Shown here piece by piece: positions 10,501-17,890 of a DNA stretch of 64,000 nucleotides; the first letter of the stretch is position 1, and the number at the start of each line of letters is the position of its first letter. The stretch covers positions 3,286,001 to 3,350,000 of the forward strand of contig OZ245717.1 in assembly GCA_965226945.1 (NCBI GenBank). Reading direction: 5' to 3'. Made by a program: the position numbers and the translations under genes. The stretch comes from SYLG01 sp965226945 (GTDB lineage Bacteria > Planctomycetota > Planctomycetia > Gemmatales > Gemmataceae). A model generated the notes under the pieces. That model was given only the letters and a program-made list of their open reading frames with translations. It made no database searches and had not been told where the DNA came from.

Positions 10501-12401
10501 AATCGGGATATGTTTGGCCCGGATTGGAATCGCCTTCTTTGGATCGAGGAAGAGAATTCGACGATGAAGACTACGAAAGATCGGTCGCGTACTTTCCAAG
10601 CGGGAAGAGATTTCATTTTTACGATATGAAAATGGGCCAACCGGGGGAGACGATCGATTACGGCATCATCCGGCTTGTCAAAGATACCAATGTCCTTCGT
10701 GGAAAAACCCTCGGCCTGGACGGGCGGCCGATTCCGGGAATTCAAGTGATCGCTGCAGCCGATGGCGCAGGCGCGCTCCAAGCGACGAGCGGGGCTCAAG
10801 GACAGTTCGAGTTTGGCCAGTTGCTTGAAGGCAACTCTTTCCTGATTGCGAAAGGACCGGGCTACCGGACGACTTATGTTTCCTGCCGTGCGGGAGACAG
10901 CGACGTTGCCATCCCGATGAGGAAGACCACTGAACCGGCCCCGCCAGGATCGGCCATTTCCCCGTTGTTCTTGGCCGCAAGAGAGAAAATGGTGCGGCAT
11001 GTTCTTGAATCGATGTGGAAGACGCGGCAGACGAACGGCTGGGGAGGGAGGATGCTCGAATCGATGGCCGAGTTGGACCCAGCGCGAGCCAAAGAGTGGA
11101 TTGATCAGGCCCCGTCTCAAGAGAAATCGAAATGGACCTCGTACCTCGACAAACCGATGACCTACGAGGAAGTGGTTCGGTTGAGTTTGATCCAGGTCGA
11201 AGATGGGATCGCCGCCACGAAAAAAATGAATTCCGAACGCGTTTACCACCTGATCGCCGTTGGTGAAAAACTGCTCAAGACCAATCCAGCGCTCACCCTC
11301 CGGTTTGCTGAAGAAGCAGTCATTCAATGCCGGGCGATGGGGCAGGACCAATTGATAGGAAAAGTTGCTGGATTGGCGGGGGCCGGCGCGCTTGTCTGGA
11401 AGGTGGGGCAAAAGGAAAACGGCCAAAAATTGATTCAAGAAGCGATCGATGTCTTACAAAAAGATCCACAAAATCAATACTTCTTGCATTGCAACGGTAC
11501 GATTGCGGCCAGCTTGGCTCCTATCGACTGGTCCCAGGCAATGAAGCGGCTTGAGCTTTGTAAAGACCCTCACCAGTACAACCTTGCATTGGGTGGCTGC
11601 ATTCATCAAATCGCCAAAGACGATCCTCATGTTGCGAAGGCCAAACTAACCCTTTTCAAGGAAGAGAAAGGATCCATTTCCAGTTACCCTGTGATGACCC
11701 GATTGCATGTGGCAAAGCGGATTGCGGAAACCGACATAAATGGAGCTTTGAACCTGCTTGAAGGCCTGAAAAATGGGAGGGCCTTTAAGTATTCCTACGC
11801 GCAGGGCTTGACCGAATTGGCCGTTCAGGTTCATCCCAAAGATCCAGCTAGGGCCCACAAGTTGATTGATCAGGCGTTTGACTTTCTTGATGAACTTGAG
11901 CGATCCTCGTCTCGCGGCAACTCATCACGGACCTTTGCGACGTTGGGGGCCCAAATCGTTTACCGAGCTCAGAAAATCGGCTATCCGGATATCCAGGCGT
12001 TGATTGCCCGCACTCTTGGCTACCTGGGAGGACCTCCCGATCGAGGCCGCACGTTTCAAAAAGACAAATGGCGGGAGACCGCCTTTGCCCTGGCTTTCAC
12101 CGATCCGGTGCTGGCGAAGCAGGTCCTGGAAAAGCATTCCCCGATCGAAAACCTTGCCAAGGAATGGTCAGGAGGCGACGCACCATCTCAAAGATCGCAC
12201 GATCGTCGCGTGGCTGGATTCGTCCTGGCCTTGATCGACCCGGCAAGAACGATGGGCGCATTCGATTCCATGGCGGCCAAAGGCTGGACAACGGAAAAGG
12301 TTTCGGAAGCGGGGATTTCCGAGATATTCGGCAGCTTTGCCAAAAAGGGCGATTTGATGAAGAACATTTCCGAATGGGAATTACTGGGGTGGATCCGGTA
12401 G
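7599..12401 (+). CDS. BlaR1-like M56 peptidase with Cna-B-like repeats and C-terminal helical tail
   Basis: Closest to the previous gene in layout: N-terminal helices, HELAH at residues 254-258, EEACDDW, a fourth helix after RRWMVG, then beta-sandwich repeats (GKPVAGAKVWLRR, VVGKIVDPVTGKGVPNYKF, FVGQVQDQHGHPVPKTSV, LRGKTLGLDGRPIPGIQV) and a helical tail with ARAHKLIDQAFDFLDEL. An in-frame TTG at 7593 is possible, but the context GAGGATGCCCATG is identical to that of the upstream paralogue, so ATG 7599 or 7605 is preferred; GAGG is best spaced for 7605. The product is about 1600 residues. Family knowledge makes it a zinc-dependent membrane protease and sensor; the partner repressor is not in this window. 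Confidence 0.88.
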   Translation: MPMSESVETIAVIFALCATIWLALGLALSQLLRKWPARAHGVLVAAQTGALITPELYLIIQQANWGLLPAREAPTQVSVPSREEPPQSLFEPQPIPTSSREMLQPEPMISRPTEGIPADPVGRFPEIADRINPVQEVPEPISPKVPEVSPPPNFSFKGLVLWAWMGASALMLLRLCLDFLAGYRLAGRSRPLKDACTMGEIAALACKLGLTRAPLLAQSDNIASPVLWAWSRPARILIPIAARAKSATRGVYLHELAHLARRDHLSALLGEIVWCLIPWHPLAWWAKRSMETRAEEACDDWVVASGCQAADYAEELVHLAPSRAGVLTMAAVSKSSRLKSRISRLLQGVFSSPRLGRRWMVGVGVAALLFTGLLSILQPHVVQAGESENEPSQAETEPLLGAPTTQSEIDTTEVFVVAEGKPVAGAKVWLRRLLDTHAALTCDGPLVSDQAGRVQFDVDKRSTFDAMAIDEKNRLGWVYLRRTFGEKPEPILTLEPTATMEGMLVYQGKPAAGVKCKPASVRSKGTPVRGGDFPERFPQGEVRSDEQGKFRVPFVPNGSQVLCEFMDERFAWQRAFLSPGSANPIDLVKGGNLELEFEGPDHPLLPIHYRWYLTAHPSANGKPNLNQVNMNSHAYQENNISIKGNVIPLIEPGKYTIDIRSTATSPYLFKAKQDLEIRPGEITKIKISAKKGIQVVGKIVDPVTGKGVPNYKFSLYSSHELRGNRPKPPEERGPDLREWADGTTDKDGNFEIYVRGKARYGFVYHASHNYIANIDQYRLTGYDRESNTFGVQADIPESGKFTFPELRLAPSQKIAAQVVDKQGRPLNGTIEVFHLVWPSKSDDYMTERELKGGAFEWIGVPSDRPLKLRIRQGKAVNVPVELTSEQWKNGLKITLDEGNAVTFVGQVQDQHGHPVPKTSVGLEWYSLMKQESGPIGQRMMESVETDEQGKFILKGHWPKERYYLHVAKSGYVWPGLESPSLDRGREFDDEDYERSVAYFPSGKRFHFYDMKMGQPGETIDYGIIRLVKDTNVLRGKTLGLDGRPIPGIQVIAAADGAGALQATSGAQGQFEFGQLLEGNSFLIAKGPGYRTTYVSCRAGDSDVAIPMRKTTEPAPPGSAISPLFLAAREKMVRHVLESMWKTRQTNGWGGRMLESMAELDPARAKEWIDQAPSQEKSKWTSYLDKPMTYEEVVRLSLIQVEDGIAATKKMNSERVYHLIAVGEKLLKTNPALTLRFAEEAVIQCRAMGQDQLIGKVAGLAGAGALVWKVGQKENGQKLIQEAIDVLQKDPQNQYFLHCNGTIAASLAPIDWSQAMKRLELCKDPHQYNLALGGCIHQIAKDDPHVAKAKLTLFKEEKGSISSYPVMTRLHVAKRIAETDINGALNLLEGLKNGRAFKYSYAQGLTELAVQVHPKDPARAHKLIDQAFDFLDELERSSSRGNSSRTFATLGAQIVYRAQKIGYPDIQALIARTLGYLGGPPDRGRTFQKDKWRETAFALAFTDPVLAKQVLEKHSPIENLAKEWSGGDAPSQRSHDRRVAGFVLALIDPARTMGAFDSMAAKGWTTEKVSEAGISEIFGSFAKKGDLMKNISEWELLGWIR

Positions 12402-12408
12402 TGCATTT

Positions 12409-12574
12409 CCGATGTTTGGTTCTCCGGCATCCGCTGGGCCGGAAGGCCAGGCGTGGCTCGAAGCGGCGATCGGAGAAAGCCCGCGGTGACTCACCCCATC
12501 ACTTTGGCTGGCAGGTCACCACAGATACGGTAGAACGGGTTGAATTATCCCCAAGTAGGACAGGAAGGTTCACC
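12409..12574 (+). pseudogene. Decayed remnant of an M56 peptidase domain
   Basis: Directly after the stop of the third paralogue, the DNA still aligns with the end of the peptidase domain of its neighbours. Read in the frame of the following gene it gives RHPLGRKARRGSKRRSEKARG, against WHPLAWWARRALEARSEEACD in the intact copies, and then ELSPSRTGRF against QLAPSRAGVL. The zinc ligands and the CDD motif are gone, and everything upstream (helices 1-3 and HELAH) is deleted. The fourth paralogue is therefore 5'-truncated by deletion plus drift rather than built as a short gene. Confidence 0.75.
12562..12568 (+). promoter_or_regulatory. Ribosome binding site that decides the start of the truncated paralogue
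   Basis: AGGAAGG lies 6 nt before ATG 12575. The intact copies carry the same stretch as coding sequence (GGGCGGGAGTGCTCACCATG at the homologous place), where it is only a weak match. A codon-internal sequence thus appears to have become a Shine-Dalgarno site after the truncation. Confidence 0.65.
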
Positions 12575-15500
12575 ATGTCCCAAAACCCATGCCTGAAAAC
12601 TCGCGGTAAGCGATTGCGGCAAGGCGCAATTGTCTCGCCGCTGCTGAAAAGAAGGTGGGTGATCGTTTTGGGTTTGGCGGCCCTTTTCTTAACAGGGCTT
12701 CCGTCGATTTTCCACACACGCGCCGCCCAGGCTGGAGCAAGTGAAAGCGAGGTGCGTTTGGCGGCAAACGAACCGCCTCAAGGATCGACAGCAAACCCAT
12801 CCGGCACGGACGCAACGGAAGTCTTCGTCGTGGCGGAAGGAAAGGCCGTTGCGGGGGCCAAAGTTTGGCTCAGGCGTCAGGCGGAAACGACCTGGGGCCT
12901 TACATGGGAAGGGCCGTTGGTGAGCGATCAGGCGGGGCGGGTCGAGTTTGGGGTGGAAAGAGGAATGGCATTCGATGCGGTAGCAATCGATGAAAAGGGT
13001 CGGCTTGGCAAAACCTACCTGCGCCGAACGATTGAGAGTAAGCCCGAGCCCAAAATCATCCTCGAGCCGACGACAACCATTGAAGGAGCGATTGTTCACC
13101 TTGGCAAGCCGGTATCCGGAGTGCAGTGCAAATCGATTGGCGTCTTGTCAAAGGGTTCAGCCCCTCAAGGGTATGATTTTCCTGATCGATTTTGGCCAGG
13201 AGAAGTCCGCTCCGACGAGCAAGGAAGAATTCGTGTTCCCTTGGTTCCCATGGGATATGGGGTTCGTTGCGAATTCACGGATGAGCGATTTGCCTGGAAC
13301 CGAACGCTTCTTTCTTCGGAAACGGCAAACACAATCTCCCTGGAGAAAGCGGGCCGTCTGGAGTTGGAGTTTGAAGGTGCGGCCAACCCGGTGAAGCCCG
13401 CCCAGTACTCATGGGACCTAACCGTTAGTCAAATGGAAAAAAACAAATTCGGTGGCAATGAAGGATATATGAGCTCCTTCTTCCATGGCGACAATCCCAA
13501 TTCGATGAAGGGAAATGTCATCTCGCGGATTAAACCGGGCAAATATAAACTTGACATCAAAAACACAGCAATATCGACCTGTCTATTTCATCTAGAACAG
13601 GACCTGGAAATCAAAGCGGATCAAGTGACAAAGATCAAGATTCCCACGAAGGAGGGGGTTCAGATCACAGGAAGAATCGTGGACGCTACTACCGGAAAAG
13701 GCGTACCCAACTACAGATTCAGTCTCTATTCCTCCCATCGAGTGCACGATGATCGAACGGCGCTGTCAAGAGAAGCCCGGACAGATCTGCAGGAGTGGGC
13801 CAATGGAATGACCGACCAAGAGGGCAACTACGAGGTTTATGTTCGCGGCAAGGCGCGTTATGGGTTCGTTTACCATAGTAGTCACAACATGTCGACCGAC
13901 CTGGATCGATATCGACTGACCCGATTCGACAGGGAAACTCTCACCTACGGGGTTCAGGCCGAAGTTCCCGAAAGCGGGAAGTTCACCTTTCCCGACCTTC
14001 TCCTGCCACCTTCTCAAAAAGTACGGGGTTTGGTTTCCAATAATCACGGTCGATCTCTAACTGGCGCCATCGAAGTCTTCGATCCGAGTTGGCCCTGGAA
14101 AACTCATGACCACAGGAGGGAACGTGAACTGAAGGAAGGTTCCTTCGAATGGATTGGTATCCCTCCTGAAAAGCTGATGACTCTGCGCATTCGACAAGGA
14201 AAAGCGGTGAATATTCCTGTGGAATTGTCACCAGCCCAATGGAAAGACGGCCTCAAAATCGCCCTCGATGAGGGGAACGCCGTGACCTTCGTGGGGCAAG
14301 TTCAGGATGAAGAAGGTCATCCGGTTCCCAAGACCCGCCTCTACTTGTCTTGGTATTTCCTCATCCCTGAAGAAGGCGGGCCGGTCAACGGGCACCAGTT
14401 GATGGAAACCGTGGAAACAGATGAGCAGGGCCGATTCAAGTTGAAAGGGCACTGGCCCAAAGAACGCTATTATTTGCATGTAGAAAACCCGCAATATGTT
14501 TGGCCGGGATTTTCTTCGCCTTTATTAAATAATGAAAAAACATTCTCTGACAGAGATGAATATAAATTGGTTGTTGATGTGTCGATGGGCAAAAAATTTC
14601 ATATGAACGATATGAAAATGGGACATCCTGGAGAAACGGTCGATTATGGAATCATTCGTTTGGTCAAGAGTACCAAGATGGTTCGCGGAAAAACGATCGG
14701 GTTGGATGGACTGCCAATTCCGGGAATTCAGGTGATCGCCGTGGCGGACGGTCAAGGCTCTCTCAACACCTCGACCGACGCGCAAGGCCAGTTCCACGTC
14801 GGTCAGTTGCGAGGAGGAAGCGGCTTTTTGATCGCCAAAGGGGCCGGTTACCGGGCAACCTATGTCCCCTTTCAATCGGGGAGCAATGAACTTGTCATCC
14901 AGATCCGGCGCAACAGCGAGCCGCCAGCCGCTGGCCCAACGATCTCCAAAGAATACTTGGCCGCAAGGGACAAGATGGTGCGCCATGTTCTTGAGTCGAT
15001 CTGGAAGACGCGACAGACCAGTGGTTGGGGCGCCAGGATGCTGGAATCGATGGTCGCACTGGATCCTGCACGCGCCAGGTTGTGGCTCGAGCAAGCCACA
15101 CCGCAAGAGAAATCGAATTGGTCCGAGATTCAGAAACCGATGACCTACGAGGAGGCGGTTCGGCTGGCCTTGATCAATATTGACGACGGGATTGCCGCGG
15201 CGAAAAAGATCCGCCCAGACCGGGCAATCCACTTGGTCCTGGTTGGGGAAAGATTGCTCAAGACCCATCCCGAGCTCAGTCTTCGATTCGCGGAAGAGGC
15301 CGTGGTTCAATTCCGCGCCATGGGTCCCACTCGCTACTTCTGGAAGGCGCCTGGCTTGGTGGAGGCGGGCGCGCTGGTTTGGAAAGCAGGAAAAAAAGAA
15401 AGCGGCCGGCAATTGATTCAAGAGGGAATCGATGTTCTGCAAAAGGATCCGCAAAATCAGAGTTTCCAGGACAGCAACGCCGCGATTGCAGCATTCCTGG

Positions 15501-16384
15501 CTCCCATCGACTGGCCTCTGGCCGTGAAACACCTGGACCTTTCGGCCGATGCCTACAAGTACAACTATGCATTGCTTGGCTGCATCCAGCAAATCGCCAA
15601 GGACAATCCCGCGGGCGCCAGAGGCAAGACAGCGCTCTTCAAAGAAGAGAAAGATGTGATTTCCAGTTTTCCCGTGAAATGTCGATTGGATCTCGCGAAG
15701 CGGATCGCGGAAACCGACCTGGAGGGGGCACTGAAGGTGCTCGAAGAAATCAAAAAGGCTCAGGCATTCACCCACTCATACGCCCAGGGGTTGACCGAAT
15801 TAGCCGTCCAGATTCATCCAAAGGACCCGGCCAGGGCCTACCGGTTGATCGATCAGGCATTCGATTTCCTCGATCAATTCGATCAATCGGAAGAGCGCAA
15901 GGGATGGGGTCCCATCTGTTCTCTTCTGGGTGCGCAAATGGTCTACCTGGCAAGACAGATCGACTACCCAGACCCACACGCCCTGGTTGCCCGCACACTT
16001 GGTTATCTGGGGAAACCCCCGGTTGAAGAGTATCCCTCAGAAAAAGAAAATTGGAGGCAAACGGTCATTGCCCTGGCGCTCACCGATCCCGTGCTTGCGA
16101 AAAAGGTCTTGCAGATGCACACCTCGGTGGACGAGATCGCCAAGGAATGGTCGGGAGGCGAGGAGCCTTCCCAAAGATCGCGCAATCGCCGCGAGGCAGG
16201 ATTCATTCTGGCGTTGATCGCTCCGGAAAAGGCGATCGCAGTCTTCGATTCGATGGCAGCCAAGGGCTGGACGAGCGAAATGGTATCGAGCGCGGCGATC
16301 TCCGAAATCTTTAGCAGCTTTGCCAAGAAGGGAGATCTCATGAAAAATATCAATCACTGGGAGTTGATGATGTGGATGCGATAA
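12575..16384 (+). CDS. Peptidase-less paralogue: membrane-anchored Cna-B-like repeats plus helical tail
   Basis: A 1269-residue protein that matches the previous gene from the fourth membrane helix onward. The open frame extends up to 12068, inside the preceding gene, but the start at ATG 12575 is preferred because of AGGAAGG 6 nt upstream and because homology-bearing sequence before it is degenerate. Residues about 27-47 (RRWVIVLGLAALFLTGLPSIF) form a single N-terminal anchor or signal sequence. Then come beta-sandwich modules (GKAVAGAKVWLRRQ, ITGRIVDATTGKGVPNYRF, FVGQVQDEEGHPVPKTRL, VRGKTIGLDGLPIPGIQV) and the helical tail (ARAYRLIDQAFDFLDQF). It keeps the whole extracytoplasmic part but no HExxH, so it cannot be a protease. 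It could be a ligand-binding partner or decoy of the intact sensors, or on the way to loss; long uninterrupted reading suggests it is still expressed. Confidence 0.8.
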   Translation: MSQNPCLKTRGKRLRQGAIVSPLLKRRWVIVLGLAALFLTGLPSIFHTRAAQAGASESEVRLAANEPPQGSTANPSGTDATEVFVVAEGKAVAGAKVWLRRQAETTWGLTWEGPLVSDQAGRVEFGVERGMAFDAVAIDEKGRLGKTYLRRTIESKPEPKIILEPTTTIEGAIVHLGKPVSGVQCKSIGVLSKGSAPQGYDFPDRFWPGEVRSDEQGRIRVPLVPMGYGVRCEFTDERFAWNRTLLSSETANTISLEKAGRLELEFEGAANPVKPAQYSWDLTVSQMEKNKFGGNEGYMSSFFHGDNPNSMKGNVISRIKPGKYKLDIKNTAISTCLFHLEQDLEIKADQVTKIKIPTKEGVQITGRIVDATTGKGVPNYRFSLYSSHRVHDDRTALSREARTDLQEWANGMTDQEGNYEVYVRGKARYGFVYHSSHNMSTDLDRYRLTRFDRETLTYGVQAEVPESGKFTFPDLLLPPSQKVRGLVSNNHGRSLTGAIEVFDPSWPWKTHDHRRERELKEGSFEWIGIPPEKLMTLRIRQGKAVNIPVELSPAQWKDGLKIALDEGNAVTFVGQVQDEEGHPVPKTRLYLSWYFLIPEEGGPVNGHQLMETVETDEQGRFKLKGHWPKERYYLHVENPQYVWPGFSSPLLNNEKTFSDRDEYKLVVDVSMGKKFHMNDMKMGHPGETVDYGIIRLVKSTKMVRGKTIGLDGLPIPGIQVIAVADGQGSLNTSTDAQGQFHVGQLRGGSGFLIAKGAGYRATYVPFQSGSNELVIQIRRNSEPPAAGPTISKEYLAARDKMVRHVLESIWKTRQTSGWGARMLESMVALDPARARLWLEQATPQEKSNWSEIQKPMTYEEAVRLALINIDDGIAAAKKIRPDRAIHLVLVGERLLKTHPELSLRFAEEAVVQFRAMGPTRYFWKAPGLVEAGALVWKAGKKESGRQLIQEGIDVLQKDPQNQSFQDSNAAIAAFLAPIDWPLAVKHLDLSADAYKYNYALLGCIQQIAKDNPAGARGKTALFKEEKDVISSFPVKCRLDLAKRIAETDLEGALKVLEEIKKAQAFTHSYAQGLTELAVQIHPKDPARAYRLIDQAFDFLDQFDQSEERKGWGPICSLLGAQMVYLARQIDYPDPHALVARTLGYLGKPPVEEYPSEKENWRQTVIALALTDPVLAKKVLQMHTSVDEIAKEWSGGEEPSQRSRNRREAGFILALIAPEKAIAVFDSMAAKGWTSEMVSSAAISEIFSSFAKKGDLMKNINHWELMMWMR

Positions 16385-16477
16385 AAGATGTTGATTTGTT
16401 TATCTACTACGAGAAAAATTCTTCGGAATCGGCACGATGAGACAGGCTGATTCAACGTACCAGGAATGAAGTGAACC

Positions 16478-17803
16478 ATGCTGCTAACTCTCCTCCTCTT
16501 GTTGGCTGAACCGCCGTCAGCCGGCGTGCTTCGTCAAGAAGAATCGCTGCAAGGCCGGTCAACCCTCACTTATCTCCCCATTCCGGTCAGTGTGGATCGG
16601 CCCGAAACGATTCAGCCGCAGACATGGTTTCCCAAAGGGCTGTTGTTTGGAAGCTGGAAAGTCGGTTCGGCGCCGCGGCAGGCCTTGCCCGTGGCCTGGC
16701 TTGGCGGGACCAAGACGCTTTGGATCGACCTGGATCAGGACGGCCGATTCTCCGAGAAGGAAAAATGGACGCTTGGGGCCAAGCCGGTCGAAATTCCGCT
16801 GACGATCGATCAGCGGTCTCGAGTGTTACTGCTGCGGGTGCGCGAGGAGACTCCGTTGATTGCCGTTCGCGGTTTTGTCGAAGGAGAAGTTGCCATTGAG
16901 AACCATCGGCATCGCGTTTGCCTTTTCGATGGCGGCGCCGATGGCTGTTTCAATAAGGCGGGCATCGACCGCGTCGGTATCGACTGCAACCGTGATGGCA
17001 AAATCGATCCCCTATTTGAAATCTTCACCGCGGGATCGGGCATCGACATCGGCGGGGTGCGTTACCTGCTCAAGCCGAATGCCACGGGAGAATCGATCGA
17101 GGTCTTCAGGCGGCCGGTCGAAACGGGTGAATTGGTATTTACCCTGAATCGCAATGAAAAGTCAGAGCCCCGGGACTTGGTGCTCAACTTGGTCAGCGAA
17201 TGGGGGGAATGGGTGCAGGTCAAGCAAGTTGGTTCGTTTGTACGCATGCCCGCGGGTAAGTACAGGATCGTCGATTTGGGTTTTCATCTGGTGGACGAAT
17301 CCAAGAAGCGGTGGGCCTATCACTTTTACGCAAACCATTCCAAGTTCGATCTGGAAGTGAAAAGCGGCGAGAAAAACACGGTGGAACTTTTGCCGCAGTT
17401 GAAATTGCATTTTCAGCTCAATCCGTTCCTTCAGGATCAGAAGAATTCCGCACCAGGCTCGGTGGTGCAGGGAGCGATGGTGAGGCCCTGGGTCGCGGCG
17501 AGCAACGGGCTGGTCATGAGCTTGTGCGATCGCGGCTCCCCCTTGTATTACGGGGCTCAAGAGGACAAGAACTCTTATCAATGGAGGGGAGAAAAGGCAA
17601 CCGTCCGGTTAAACGATTCGGGAAGCCTCAAGCTCGATGAACAAGACACGGGCTTTTTGTGAGGAACGATGTGCTCGCTCCCGGTCCGGGTGCCTATACA
17701 GTTCAAGGGCGAAAAGCTCGAAGTTACGATCACGCTGCCGACTGGCCCGCTTGCCGGCGACCTGTTTGAATACAGGGAATTAAAAATCGAAAAAAAGAAA
17801 TAA
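16478..17803 (+). CDS. Putative selenoprotein of unknown function (in-frame TGA at 17660)
   Basis: The conventional ORF stops at TGA 17660-17662 (394 residues), but the same frame stays open to TAA 17801 and the added 46 residues (GTMCSLPVRV...YRELKI) match the segment after the TGA in the four genes that follow. With TGA read as selenocysteine the product has 441 residues with Sec at 395. The N-terminus MLLTLLLLLAEPPSAG is hydrophobic and may be a signal peptide. Two short calcium-loop-like stretches are seen, DLDQDGRF and DCNRDGKID. A Cys lies four residues after the Sec (U-G-T-M-C). No known enzyme fold was recognised. It follows the M56 cluster by 93 bp. The alternative is an ordinary stop with a non-coding tail; conservation of frame, protein and hairpin argues against it. 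Confidence 0.72.
17660..17693 (+). promoter_or_regulatory. Recoded TGA and downstream SECIS-like hairpin, site 1
   Basis: TGA at 17660-17662. A hairpin starts at 17677: GCUCCCG, loop GUC, CGGGUGC, ending 17693; six pairs plus one U-U mismatch. The loop begins 21 nt after the TGA. Compared with the four other sites, the two outermost pairs are G-C and C-G instead of C-G and G-C, a compensatory exchange that supports a conserved RNA structure. Bacterial SECIS elements are hairpins just 3' of UGA inside the coding region, bound by SelB. Confidence 0.7.
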
Positions 17804-17890
17804 GAAAGACCCGGGACGATTCCTGGCGATCACCGTCGGCGCGTTCTGCGCGATGCCAAGTTCGCCGTCACCTGGAAAAGGGCACCGATC

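Noticed and set aside
10242..11438. Long minus-strand ORF of 398 codons opposite the third M56 gene
   Set aside because: It mirrors a clearly coding strand and shows no domain; a similar shadow ORF occurs opposite the fourth paralogue (14525-15775).
12068..12574. Start of the fourth M56 paralogue at 12068 inside the third
   Set aside because: The extension overlaps the third gene in another frame and has no homology there; the good ribosome binding site is at 12562.
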